The position numbers and the translations under genes are program-made. DNA of 32,249 nt from Pseudomonadota bacterium (GTDB taxonomy: Bacteria > Desulfobacterota > S145-22): assembly GCA_015493505.1 (NCBI GenBank), contig WGDA01000124.1:1-32249 (forward strand). Direction: 5' to 3'. The first letter of the stretch is position 1. The number at the start of each line of letters is the position of its first letter. A model generated the notes under the pieces. That model was not told the DNA's origin, did no database searches, and was given only the letters and a program-made list of their open reading frames with translations. Positions 7,075 through 15,555 of this stretch are shown here, one piece after another.

Positions 7075-8110
7075 GGGTGCCCTCCTTGTTTTGGCTTAAG
7101 GTCTTGTAGTGTTCCTTCAATATGTTGAGATAGTCCTCCCTGGCTTTTCCCCAATCTTCATTGGAGATGGTCCAGCGCGTGAAGAGTCCAGCGAGTATTT
7201 CATTACGTGCTGTGCCGCCATTCTCTTTTTTCAAATAAGTAGATCCGTTTGGCCTACCAGAATCTCTGAGATAGAGATTGATCTCCTTCTCCGTTATCTT
7301 CAGTCGCCCCCTTCCCGCAGCGGTCAGTCCGCCCAGCCGGAGCCTTCCGCTGTCGATGGCGTCTTCCCAAAAGCCCAGAAGGCCGATGTCCGTGGGCTCC
7401 GGATTCACAATACAGAGCTTTATCGTGAAGGAATTGCCCGGGGCGAGCTCCATGAAGCTGTGCAGCCCCCCCGCCTTTGCCGCCTGGGTAATCCGGTCCA
7501 GGGGGTTTCTCGTGGTAAAACACATGCGCCCGTTCCGGGAGGGGTATTGCACTTGATGAATATTAAATCCTTCCGATTCCAGATGGCTCTTTATATCCTC
7601 TTCAGGTAACTCCGGGGGACCCTCAACCATCACACGCAGCCTGCCGGCAATTGTGGGGTTGGAGATATCCTCATCCATATCCCAGGCCAGCCCGAACAGG
7701 TTCCTGACCAGTTGCCATCCCGGATCGTTCGTGGAGGCCTTGAGATCGCTTTCCCCGGAACATTCATCAGGATAAAGAAAGGCATTCCACCACTCCCTTT
7801 TGACCAAGGCGCGGATGGTAAACCCCCGAAGCGCCCCGCGCACGCTGGAGGGGGGAATGGTATATCTAACGCTAAGTTTGCTCGCGCTGTTGATATCATT
7901 GATAAATACGTCGTAGTAAAAATCCGCGATGGTGTGCTGGGTTAAGGTCTTGTTGAAAAAATCGAAGGTGGCTTTAACCTGCCGGGTCTTCGGCTGCGTC
8001 GACTGGTTCCACACCGAGGTGGTTCCCGCCTTGATGCAAAGGGGGGTGACGGTCTTCACCTGCCACCTCATCCATGCCACCCCATTTATTGTAGAGAATT
8101 GTGTGTCCAT
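7049..8110 (-). CDS. RAMP-superfamily CRISPR protein, Csm3/Cas7-like
   Basis: A 353-residue Cas7-group RAMP. Core elements are the first strand with VTPLCIKAG (near 20-28), the YTIPPSSVRGALRGF segment (near 82-97) matching the RAMP IPGSSLRG motif, and a C-terminal glycine-rich loop LGGLTAAGRGRLKI (near 257-270). It probably forms one position of the crRNA-binding backbone. It is translated from 8110 after a GGAG site and starts 3 bases after the neighbouring RAMP gene stops. I cannot assign it to a numbered Csm/Cmr subunit. No obvious catalytic aspartate can be pinned down without a structural alignment. Confidence 0.78.
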   Translation of the reverse strand: MDTQFSTINGVAWMRWQVKTVTPLCIKAGTTSVWNQSTQPKTRQVKATFDFFNKTLTQHTIADFYYDVFINDINSASKLSVRYTIPPSSVRGALRGFTIRALVKREWWNAFLYPDECSGESDLKASTNDPGWQLVRNLFGLAWDMDEDISNPTIAGRLRVMVEGPPELPEEDIKSHLESEGFNIHQVQYPSRNGRMCFTTRNPLDRITQAAKAGGLHSFMELAPGNSFTIKLCIVNPEPTDIGLLGFWEDAIDSGRLRLGGLTAAGRGRLKITEKEINLYLRDSGRPNGSTYLKKENGGTARNEILAGLFTRWTISNEDWGKAREDYLNILKEHYKTLSQNKEGTHGSLHESL

Positions 8111-8113
8111 ATC

Positions 8114-9001
8114 CTATTTCTCCTCCGCTTTTATGGCGCTTGAGAATTTCTCCTTGAAGTTCTTTATCTTCTCCCCCTGCTCCTCTTGCGAGAGTTGCTT
8201 CAATCCCTCGTAGCCCGCGTGCCCCGATTGAATAGCCTTATCCAGCCAATCTGTCAGGTTTTCCTGGTTCAGGCAATAGATGGCCTGCATGTCAAAAGAG
8301 AACCTTCCGAAGCCGATACTTCTCATGGCGCCCAGGGTTACCGGATATATCTCCGAGTTGAAGCCTTCAAGGGTAAAAATCAGCATGCCGAGCTCTTCAT
8401 CGCTGAGGTTCTGACCGCTGATGGTGAGCTTGAATTTGGCCCCTTCGGGCACCACCTCATAGTTATACAGCTTTTTTTCCGCCGCCGTCCCCGTGGCGGG
8501 ATCTATCGCGACCGATTTCAGGATTATGGTGCCCCTTGTGCCGTCATAAGCGAGATACACCTTCCTTTGATCTTGGGAGATTTGGGGAGGATTCAGCATG
8601 GGGGCGTCCCAGAATTCGAGCTTCCCTTCGTTGACGGCGCTGCCGAAAAGGCGCTCGGCCAAGGTAAGTCCGGGGGACCGCTTGTCATTTATGGCATCTC
8701 TCAGGGTCGCGGCCCGCTTTCCGTCGTTGACGCATGCCAGGTCCAACGGCGTGAATATCTGGGTGGCCCATGCGCGCATATTCCCCTTGAGTGTGCTCCC
8801 CGGGATATAGGCGCGGTCCCGGACGTCTGTTACGACCGTGGTGAATTTAACCTCCCCGCCGTTGTCGTCCTCGAGGGTAAGCCTGCTCGGGTCGCTCATC
8901 ATCCCGCCATCGCCGATGTGCAGGGGGCTTCTGGTCGTGAGTGTTCCCGTGATCTTATACCGATTGACAAGACTCCCTCCCTTGAATTCCCCATTGACCA
9001 T
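8114..9001 (-). CDS. RAMP-superfamily CRISPR protein, Csm3-like (probable target-RNA-cleaving Cas7)
   Basis: A 295-residue protein and the clearest Csm3-like member of the set: SPLHIGDGG (25-33), RAYIPGSTLKGNMR (63-76) and a glycine-rich loop LGAMRSIGFGRFSF near 230. In Csm3 the residue that cuts target RNA is an aspartate a short way before the IPGS motif; here Asp59 (VTDVRD) or Asp62 occupies that region, so target cleavage is plausible. The start at 9001 has a good AGGAG site, one base after the upstream stop codon. The tight spacing implies one operon and fixed stoichiometry with the other RAMP genes. The C-terminal 40 residues are charged and helical. Confidence 0.82.
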   Translation of the reverse strand: MVNGEFKGGSLVNRYKITGTLTTRSPLHIGDGGMMSDPSRLTLEDDNGGEVKFTTVVTDVRDRAYIPGSTLKGNMRAWATQIFTPLDLACVNDGKRAATLRDAINDKRSPGLTLAERLFGSAVNEGKLEFWDAPMLNPPQISQDQRKVYLAYDGTRGTIILKSVAIDPATGTAAEKKLYNYEVVPEGAKFKLTISGQNLSDEELGMLIFTLEGFNSEIYPVTLGAMRSIGFGRFSFDMQAIYCLNQENLTDWLDKAIQSGHAGYEGLKQLSQEEQGEKIKNFKEKFSSAIKAEEK

Positions 9002-9002
9002 T

Positions 9003-10826
9003 TTACTGCTCCTTTGTCTTGATTTTTATTTCACCGTACCCGTTTTCACGCAGATACGGGCAATGTTGCCACAGCGGTTCACCGAAGGCTTCATGGACCC
9101 ATTTCGGCAGCGGCATTCCTTCATCCAGGAATTGAGCGACTCTTTGTTTGACCTCTTCCTTTTTCTCAGCCTCGGAGGCATCCAGCACGAAGGTGCTGCC
9201 CGCCGAGGTCAGGTAGAAGGGCCGGTAGGTCCCATTTCCATAGCGCATCCCCACATACCCGCCTCTCAGCTCCTGGGCCGCGAAGAACCGCTTCAACACA
9301 ACGCCATGGCCGAGGATTTCTTCCCAAAACTTCTGGTATTGATTATGAAGCAGGGCACTGTCATTGAATATCTCTTTCGCCTCTTTGGCCATAACCTCGG
9401 GATCGATGATTATGGCGGGGGTCTGGAGAACGATGGCGAACTCGTCCGGGACATAGGGCGCCATATCCTTGATTTTCGGCATCGCTGATATCTGCACGAG
9501 GCACTGACGTTTGCCGAGATAGCGCAGGGCCAACGGCAGGGCGCGAACAAGCTCTTCGGTGATCTCAGCGCGTTCCTCAGGTGCAAGACGAGGGGGAATC
9601 CGCACTTCCGTATTCCAGTAAACCTGCCTCAGGCTGCCCTCGGACCGGGCCATCGGCTTGATCATCCACATGGTGTAAAGTTTGCTTTCCTCGGCCTTTC
9701 TTGTCAGGGGGTCAATGGCTGTCCTGGTAGTCGAATGATACTCCAGGGGTGGGAGGCGGTAGGACTCCGGCAGGTTGTCGGGAGGGCCCTTCCAGTCTAT
9801 TTGAAAGGCCACCGGGGTCGTTCCATCCGCGTAAATCTCTTCATCTTTGAGGAAGGTAACCTCCCGATAGCGCCCCCCATAGGCAGCCCCCGAGAGGGGG
9901 ATGGCCTCGGAGCGTGTGTGTTCTTTCAGCGAGGGGATGGCGTGGAGAAAAATCAGGTCCGAAAAATGCGCCGCCAGATTTGGGAAGCATGCCTTGACCG
10001 CCGAATTATCGCTGGTGATAGGCGAGTTCAGGTTTCCATTTCCGGCAATCCGGTTAAGGCCGGCGGCCAGCGCCCCTTTGAGCACCGCGCCGGGGATGAT
10101 GGGTTCGCTTTCAAATACGTTCTCCGTCCTCCTGATCCCCCCGATGAAGAGTGGTTCCTGAGGGGCGATCGCCAGTTTCAGGCCATCACCGGATGGGTTA
10201 GTATCAAACGAAGAGGTTTTGCCGAATGAAAGAAGGTCAGTTTGGGTAAGTGAAAATGAGATCCCGATTAATCGGCCAAACCCAGAGGTCTTTTCCGCAC
10301 CGATGTTCGCGATAAGGGTAAAGGCCCTTTTAAGTTGTTCAACGCACGCATCGGTTAGATTAGGGTCGCAGAAAAATTCGATCGTTCCTTCCCACTCGCT
10401 TGTGTCATTCGGTTTTATGGGGGATTCCATCATCCAGAGTGCGCCCTTTTCCACGGAGAGCCTTTCGTGCTGGATCCTGATCCTGGTAAGGGGCTGGTTG
10501 GCCTGCCTCTCTGGGGCCCTTTTCAGGACGAAGTCCATAACCTTCAGCTTCCCTCGCGCTGGGGCATACGGGTCGCTGCCCATGCCGCTCTCTTTGCCAA
10601 ACCATTCTTCCAAACTCCAGGGGGTTCCCCTATGGGGCGCGGGGAGAAGGGTCATTGCCTCCCTCAGTTTCCCCCTCACGTGGGAGCCGGGGATGGCGTA
10701 CTTTCCCTTCCAGTTCCTGTAGAACGCCACGTCCATTCCCCACGTGGCAAACGCGGAACCCGCTGTCAGGACAGGCCCCATCACGCGCAGCGTGACGGAC
10801 AATTGCACGAGGTTGTGTGTCGACAT
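9003..10826 (-). CDS. Two-domain RAMP protein, Csx10-like
   Basis: A 607-residue protein with two RAMP units in one chain. The first (about 1-215) has YAIPGSHVRGKLREAM near 43-58 and a glycine-rich GAEKTSGFGRLIGISF near 197-212. The second starts at LKLAIAPQEPLFIGG near 231 with PIIPGAVLKGALAAG near 257, and ends with RGGYVGMRYGNGTYRPFYL and AGSTFVL near 540-570, a tail resembling Csx10, the Cas5-like subunit of type III-D complexes. It probably caps the 5' handle end of crRNA while also supplying a Cas7-type unit. The start at 10826 has a purine-rich site (AAAGGGGG) and follows cas10 by 13 bases. Assignment to Csx10 is from motif resemblance only. Confidence 0.7.
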   Translation of the reverse strand: MSTHNLVQLSVTLRVMGPVLTAGSAFATWGMDVAFYRNWKGKYAIPGSHVRGKLREAMTLLPAPHRGTPWSLEEWFGKESGMGSDPYAPARGKLKVMDFVLKRAPERQANQPLTRIRIQHERLSVEKGALWMMESPIKPNDTSEWEGTIEFFCDPNLTDACVEQLKRAFTLIANIGAEKTSGFGRLIGISFSLTQTDLLSFGKTSSFDTNPSGDGLKLAIAPQEPLFIGGIRRTENVFESEPIIPGAVLKGALAAGLNRIAGNGNLNSPITSDNSAVKACFPNLAAHFSDLIFLHAIPSLKEHTRSEAIPLSGAAYGGRYREVTFLKDEEIYADGTTPVAFQIDWKGPPDNLPESYRLPPLEYHSTTRTAIDPLTRKAEESKLYTMWMIKPMARSEGSLRQVYWNTEVRIPPRLAPEERAEITEELVRALPLALRYLGKRQCLVQISAMPKIKDMAPYVPDEFAIVLQTPAIIIDPEVMAKEAKEIFNDSALLHNQYQKFWEEILGHGVVLKRFFAAQELRGGYVGMRYGNGTYRPFYLTSAGSTFVLDASEAEKKEEVKQRVAQFLDEGMPLPKWVHEAFGEPLWQHCPYLRENGYGEIKIKTKEQ

Positions 10827-10839
10827 CTCTTACCCCCTT

Positions 10840-12300
10840 TCAGGTCAAGTAATCAAACAATTCCGCCATTTGGAGCCAGCGGTATCCCCCCGGCGCGCGT
10901 GTTTTCTGTGTCTTTCCGTTAATAAAATCCGTTTGGGTAACATTTTGTATGGCGTTGATCAGGTTGTTCTTTTGCGTGGTGTTTCCTTCATAGGCGTCCA
11001 GCCCGTCATCAAGCAGTTCGGCATAGGACGTATCGTTACCCCTCGCCCATGCGGCGGCTATCTTAAAGACGCGCGAGCGCGGAAAGCCTTCTTTCAGAAG
11101 AGCGGCGAATTCCTGCATCGCTTTCATGTCGCCCGGGGAAAAGGTAACCTTGTCTGGTCCTGTTTTGTAATAGTCCCGGCAGAAGGTCTCATAGGAAGCG
11201 GGGAGGGTCTCCAGGGATTCCAGCACGAGGCAGCCCATCCGATCCCCGGAATCGCGCTTGTAAGGATCTGAAATTCCACCCTTCACGGCGTGTACCAGTT
11301 CTTCGGCGATCCTGGTGATGTTTCTGATAGGGTTGTTATGATGGGCAAAGACAAGCCCCATGGCGTAGGTCAGGTCTTTTCTGCTCATCACCATTTTTGG
11401 GTCATTTGCAAGAGAAAAGAAAAGCGACGCCACTTTCCACCCCAACCACGCGGGCACAATGAGTTTTAACTCGTCGCCTCCCCAGAGTAGGGTTTCCAGC
11501 CTCACCTTTCCCCCGGCAAGAAAAGAGGGGTCGTTTGCCGGCAGGCCGAGAATGGATGATAGAAAGTCTCTTTTGAAGCCCTGAAGCTTTTGGTCGTAAT
11601 CCTGGAAATCCTCTTCCGAAAATTCCTTCTGAAGGGCGCCGAATTTATTGCCATCCACGTAGATATAGGCAATTTTCCCACTCAGGTTTCCCTGATCGGG
11701 GTCCGACGACAGCTCTTCCAGGCTGTCGGTGAAATCATACCCGGCAAAAGAGATTGAGCTGTTTTTGAGCATCTCAGCATATATTTTTTGGCGAAGGGTT
11801 TTGCCCTGCTCTCTTCGTTGGTACGTGAAATTGGATATGTCTTTATCCTTTGAGTTATCATGAACATGCGCGGGCAAGACCCTGTTAAATTCATCGAACC
11901 GCATGGTGCCATTTGGCTTTAAGGTATCTTCAAAGACCCTAATACACGGAGACCGCATCTGGGCAAGCCGTAATTTTCCCATGAGCTTTGCCAGGGCTTC
12001 CTGAAAATTGTTCCCATATTCAATATATTCCACAAGAAACATCATCTCTTTTATGGATGAGACTCCATTATAGAGTGAGTCAAGGAGACCCTGTTTTTCT
12101 TTTTCCGGGTTATTTGTATCGACTTTAAATACCGCGGTGCTTGCCCCTTCCGTGATCAATTGATAACCCGATCTTGCCGCGAGCTGGTGAACCCGGTTTA
12201 AGAGATAGAACCCCCCGCCCCGGATAGTGCTGATGTCGGAGGTGTCGTAGATCGTTGTCGCCAGATTGACCGCCTCTACCCTGAAAAGATACTGAGCCAT
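10840..12300 (-). CDS. cas10: Short Cas10-like signalling subunit, no HD domain, GGDE motif
   Basis: A 486-residue Cas10-type protein. It begins directly with a palm-like domain (GGGFYLLNRV, 28-37); the HD nuclease domain of canonical Cas10 is absent, so no DNA cleavage is expected. The second palm domain has IAYIYVDGNKFG (Asp216) and the active-site hairpin LLWGGDELKLIV with GGDE at 274-277, where most cyclase-active Cas10 proteins have GGDD. MGLVFAHHNNPI (314-325) is a standard Cas10 segment. Glutamate also occurs here in diguanylate cyclases, so nucleotide chemistry is plausible. Next to a NrN-CorA protein the expected product is SAM-AMP rather than cyclic oligoadenylate (inference). The start at 12300 is chosen because it has a GGAGA site and avoids overlap with the upstream gene; an in-frame upstream start at 12411 is unlikely. 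Confidence 0.85.
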   Translation of the reverse strand: MAQYLFRVEAVNLATTIYDTSDISTIRGGGFYLLNRVHQLAARSGYQLITEGASTAVFKVDTNNPEKEKQGLLDSLYNGVSSIKEMMFLVEYIEYGNNFQEALAKLMGKLRLAQMRSPCIRVFEDTLKPNGTMRFDEFNRVLPAHVHDNSKDKDISNFTYQRREQGKTLRQKIYAEMLKNSSISFAGYDFTDSLEELSSDPDQGNLSGKIAYIYVDGNKFGALQKEFSEEDFQDYDQKLQGFKRDFLSSILGLPANDPSFLAGGKVRLETLLWGGDELKLIVPAWLGWKVASLFFSLANDPKMVMSRKDLTYAMGLVFAHHNNPIRNITRIAEELVHAVKGGISDPYKRDSGDRMGCLVLESLETLPASYETFCRDYYKTGPDKVTFSPGDMKAMQEFAALLKEGFPRSRVFKIAAAWARGNDTSYAELLDDGLDAYEGNTTQKNNLINAIQNVTQTDFINGKTQKTRAPGGYRWLQMAELFDYLT

Positions 12301-12316
12301 ATCGAATTCTCCATTT

Positions 12317-14722
12317 TTAGGTGTGTTCCTGACTCTTTGAAAAAATGAGTCTAAAGAGAATGATAATTGACCAAGCAAAACAAACACCGCACACGAAGGA
12401 AATTGCAACAAAGAGCCATGAGCTTTTGCCCCAGCTCATTACCTGATCGAAGTTCATCCCGAAATAACCCGACAGGATTGCAATAATCCCGAAAAGCACC
12501 CCTATATGCCCGGCTGTGGTGTTGAACTTTTCCACGTTTTCGTTATGTAACACCTCAACCAGGTCATCGGCCCGTTCGATTTCCTCTTTTACCTGGCTGT
12601 ACATTGTATCGAGCTGAAAAGCCTTTCGTATCAGGTGGAAAAGCTCGATGCCCTGATCTTGATGGGTAACTTCAACAAACCAGTGGACATTCATGAACCG
12701 CATAAACTCCGTGTGCAATACACGCAAATCTCGTTTCAGGGCTTCCAAAAGCTTTTTATTTTCTGAACTGGTTGGCCATTTTTTCGCGATCGTGGCAATT
12801 TCGTCCGCGAACCTGACAAGCCGTGCCCGGTAGTAGGTGGCAAGGAGAAACATCTGAAAATTCATGGATACAAAGGGACGGTATAAAAAAGCTTCATATC
12901 CAAAATACAGAAACGCCGCGGAATATCTGGAGAACCCTATTTTCGTTCCATAATGGGACCATCTTTCATAGGTATGCTCCCGAATCAGGTTTTCTGTGAA
13001 TTCGCGCGCGTAGCGGTAATCTTTGCCCGGGTTATCCACAAAGAGAAGGTGAGAAAAGTAGATGTCTTTATCATGTTTGGATGTGTTTTCGAAACACTTT
13101 TGAAAGGCCACGTAGCAATAGACCAGCATCCGATCGTCCAGGATGGGATAATAGGCGACACCCTCGCCCAATAAGGTTGTCAAAAGGGGCTTAATATGAT
13201 TTTGAAAAACGGGATATGCCTTGTCACCGTTTTCCTCTTTTTTCATGTAAACAGAAAGAAAGCCATCTTCCCCTTTCTGTGAGGAAATCTCCGATACACT
13301 CTTACCATTCTGATATTCCTTTATTGTCAACAATGCCGGGAATTCATTGTTTTTTATCTGCTGATACGGGTCATCCTTCTCAAAATAGGCCGGGTAAAGC
13401 CTCCGAAACATTTGATTGAAATAGAGGAGATCCGATCCGGTAGAGACCATGGGAAACTTTTTTAAAAGCGCTTTCTCTTCTTTTGTCAGGCAGCGATCCG
13501 CTGTATTGCTGGTTTCAACTACAAGGATTCCGACATCACCCGGATAGATAAACGCATAGACCCCGTTGATGACCGCAGCCACCTCCGAGGGTTTTTCACC
13601 CTGATTTCTAAAGAACTGCAATGTGGTTATAGGGATTCCTTTAAAGTCATACCTATAGAATGAGACGGCATCATCTTCTTCCCGCTTTTCTCTTTTCCCG
13701 TTTTCATCCGAGCTGAACGGGAAGAGGAACGAACGAATATACTCATGAAAATAGATATATTCACTATAGTTTCGCTGAAGATCCCAATTATCTTTCAGTT
13801 CGTTTTCCTCTTTTGGGAGCTTGAACGTTTCCTTTTTCCATGATTCTGATGCTGACAAAAAATTTTTCTCTTTCGGGTGAAAATAGAAGGGATAGATAAA
13901 CATGGTGCAGAATTTGTCGATTTTGGCCCGATGCATTGGCGTGGTTTCCTGATTTGAATCCCTATCCAAAAGCATCTCTATCTCTTTGTCTCCAATAATT
14001 TTGTTCGCCCCGAAATACCCCCTTTCCGGCAGATTGCCGCCATACCAGAATTCGATGCCTGGGGACGTTTTGCTGAGTTCCGCGTATTTTTCTTTGAGTT
14101 TCTCAACTACTTTGCCGCTTCCCGCGTAGTGAAATTTGTGGTCGGGCGTGCGGATGAAAATGTACTCGTATTGGTCATAAAGGGCATCAAAGATCGGGGC
14201 GGTCCGATTTGTGAGCGCGTCGATAACCACGGCGCAGGGGGTAATTTTTTTCAATTTCTTTTCAATGGATTTCTCAGCGAGGTCTCTGTCCTTTTCCGTA
14301 ACGCCCTGGCAGTCTTGATCCAGTTTTCTTATTGCTTTGACTTCATCCTGGGTGGCGCACAGCTCGAGCATCGCGTCGATGTATCCCCGGTCGTTGGCGG
14401 CGATAAGCCGCTGCCTTCTGTCCAGCTCCACACCCAACAGGCCAGCCACCTGTTCGAGGGAGGTTGGTTTGTCCTCGCCCGCCGCCTCCCCGTGGTGGTC
14501 GATGATAAGCGCCCTCTCCGGATACGCGCAATCCAGCTTCAGTTCGACGAAGACGGGAATCTGGGTATCGGGAAGTTTTTCGAGTTCTGCTTTGTATTCG
14601 GAAAGCCTGGCGCCCCATGACAGGTTTTTGTCGTGAAATGGGATGCCCTTTTCTTCAAAAATCTTGCGGATCTCGCACATCTCTGCGTCATGTCCGCCAA
14701 GGAAAAAGACGTAATCGTTCAT
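12317..14722 (-). CDS. Fused DHH phosphodiesterase (NrN-like) and CorA-like membrane effector
   Basis: An 801-residue fusion, first gene of the CRISPR effector operon. The N-terminal 260 residues look like a DHH-family phosphoesterase: His11-Asp12 (motif I-like), Asp64, the signature IIDHHG (Asp75-His76-His77), Asp111, and a substrate-side GG (228-229) with GYFGAN (235-240). Residues about 270-735 are a large soluble, helical region. The C-terminus is CorA-like: a long helix, transmembrane segment 1 (about 740-755) ending in the CorA signature Gly755-Met756-Asn757, and segment 2 (about 769-791). In the Bacteroides fragilis type III-B system separate CorA and NrN proteins respond to and degrade SAM-AMP made by Cas10; here both are one polypeptide. 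Inferred role: inner-membrane pore opened by the Cas10 signal, with built-in signal hydrolysis. The start has AAAGGAAAG upstream. Confidence 0.88.
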   Translation of the reverse strand: MNDYVFFLGGHDAEMCEIRKIFEEKGIPFHDKNLSWGARLSEYKAELEKLPDTQIPVFVELKLDCAYPERALIIDHHGEAAGEDKPTSLEQVAGLLGVELDRRQRLIAANDRGYIDAMLELCATQDEVKAIRKLDQDCQGVTEKDRDLAEKSIEKKLKKITPCAVVIDALTNRTAPIFDALYDQYEYIFIRTPDHKFHYAGSGKVVEKLKEKYAELSKTSPGIEFWYGGNLPERGYFGANKIIGDKEIEMLLDRDSNQETTPMHRAKIDKFCTMFIYPFYFHPKEKNFLSASESWKKETFKLPKEENELKDNWDLQRNYSEYIYFHEYIRSFLFPFSSDENGKREKREEDDAVSFYRYDFKGIPITTLQFFRNQGEKPSEVAAVINGVYAFIYPGDVGILVVETSNTADRCLTKEEKALLKKFPMVSTGSDLLYFNQMFRRLYPAYFEKDDPYQQIKNNEFPALLTIKEYQNGKSVSEISSQKGEDGFLSVYMKKEENGDKAYPVFQNHIKPLLTTLLGEGVAYYPILDDRMLVYCYVAFQKCFENTSKHDKDIYFSHLLFVDNPGKDYRYAREFTENLIREHTYERWSHYGTKIGFSRYSAAFLYFGYEAFLYRPFVSMNFQMFLLATYYRARLVRFADEIATIAKKWPTSSENKKLLEALKRDLRVLHTEFMRFMNVHWFVEVTHQDQGIELFHLIRKAFQLDTMYSQVKEEIERADDLVEVLHNENVEKFNTTAGHIGVLFGIIAILSGYFGMNFDQVMSWGKSSWLFVAISFVCGVCFAWSIIILFRLIFSKSQEHT

Positions 14723-14911
14723 GGTCTTTCCTTTCCTGTTATCGCGTGTAGATTTATAGCGGCTGTGTAAGGGACGGGGAAGCCTTCAAAGGGTATCGTG
14801 AATTTCCAACTGACGAGAGAATAGCCCATCTCTCTTGCTACGCCTTGTTTTCCCCCAAATCACAAGAAATCGGGGGATGGTTCCTGAAAGGTTTTGAATA
14901 AAGGTACCCTG

Positions 14912-14941
14912 ACCATACACCCGCGAAAAACTAAATGTCAA
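14912..14941 (-). promoter_or_regulatory. Predicted promoter of the CRISPR effector operon
   Basis: On the minus strand a perfect TTGACA -35 box (14936-14941) and a TATGGT -10 box (14912-14917) are 18 bases apart, giving a start near 14905 and a leader of about 180 bases before the NrN-CorA start codon. No operator is recognised. The region 14723-14995 has no other feature that I can support. Confidence 0.5.
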
Positions 14942-14995
14942 GTGTGTAAAAAACCGTTTTAAGTCCTACGCCAAAATTTTGGATGGACACCACTG

Positions 14996-15406
14996 CTAAG
15001 ACAACATACTGTTCACCGCTTCCATGAAGTTGTACAGATTTCGGCCTCTTCCCCTTACTTTGTAGGCATTTACGCCGCTCATGTGGCTGATGACGAGGTG
15101 TGTTTTTCCCCTCCATCCAAGAACCGCGAGCCCTCCCCCCAAAACCAGTAACATTGTGCCCGCCATGTTGTCATTACTGAAAGCTCCAAGGGCGGAAATG
15201 ATGAAGAGGATTCCTGCAATGATTAACACCCATGAGCGTTTGAAGAAGAGTTTGACGGCGGTGATCTTGCTCAATGGATAGCTTTCCTCCGCGTTTTTAT
15301 ACATAATCAAGAGCCTGCGGTCTGTCAGGATACACATGTTCTCCACGTCGTTTTTCCTTTTGAGATAGAACTCCCCTATCTTTTTCTCCCCTGCGGCCAA
15401 TTTCAT
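14996..15406 (-). CDS. Small PH-like membrane protein of unknown function
   Basis: A 136-residue protein resembling bacterial PH-domain membrane proteins: an N-terminal beta-rich part (KKIGEFYLKRKNDVENMCILTDRRLLIM, split here by position 20) with the typical TDRRLLI strand, then two hydrophobic segments (WVLIIAGILFIISALG and TMLLVLGGGLAVLGW), then a short beta-rich tail. It probably sits in the inner membrane. The start at 15406 has a GGAG site; an in-frame ATG nine codons upstream (15433) is possible. It is the last gene of the minus-strand cluster before the CRISPR operon promoter. Function unknown; a CRISPR role is not supported, since the effector promoter lies downstream of it. Confidence 0.6.
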   Translation of the reverse strand: MKLAAGEKKIGEFYLKRKNDVENMCILTDRRLLIMYKNAEESYPLSKITAVKLFFKRSWVLIIAGILFIISALGAFSNDNMAGTMLLVLGGGLAVLGWRGKTHLVISHMSGVNAYKVRGRGRNLYNFMEAVNSMLS

Positions 15407-15484
15407 GGTTTTTTCTCCTTTCTTTTCCTCCATCGGTGGCTAATTGACCCGTTTGGGCTTCGTCTTTCCATTCTTCCGGGGGAC

Positions 15485-15517
15485 CCCTGCTGCCGAGACA
15501 ACTGCCCGGCAGCAGGG
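15485..15517. terminator. Strong 11-bp hairpin after the methyltransferase gene
   Basis: CCCTGCTGCCG (15485-15495) and CGGCAGCAGGG (15507-15517) form a perfect 11-bp stem with an 11-base loop, between the stop of the methyltransferase gene and the PH-like gene. There is no T-run on either side, so it may be a Rho-type or processing hairpin rather than a classic intrinsic terminator. Confidence 0.5.
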
Positions 15518-15555
15518 TTGTGGCCTCCGACAATTGGTCGCCAGCGATGCCATGT

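Noticed and set aside
8186-9022. Plus-strand open frame antisense to the Csm3-like gene
   Set aside because: No recognisable domain, and the opposite strand is clearly coding.
12317-14722. Housekeeping magnesium transporter CorA
   Set aside because: Its position as first gene of a type III CRISPR operon and the fused DHH domain do not fit a housekeeping transporter.
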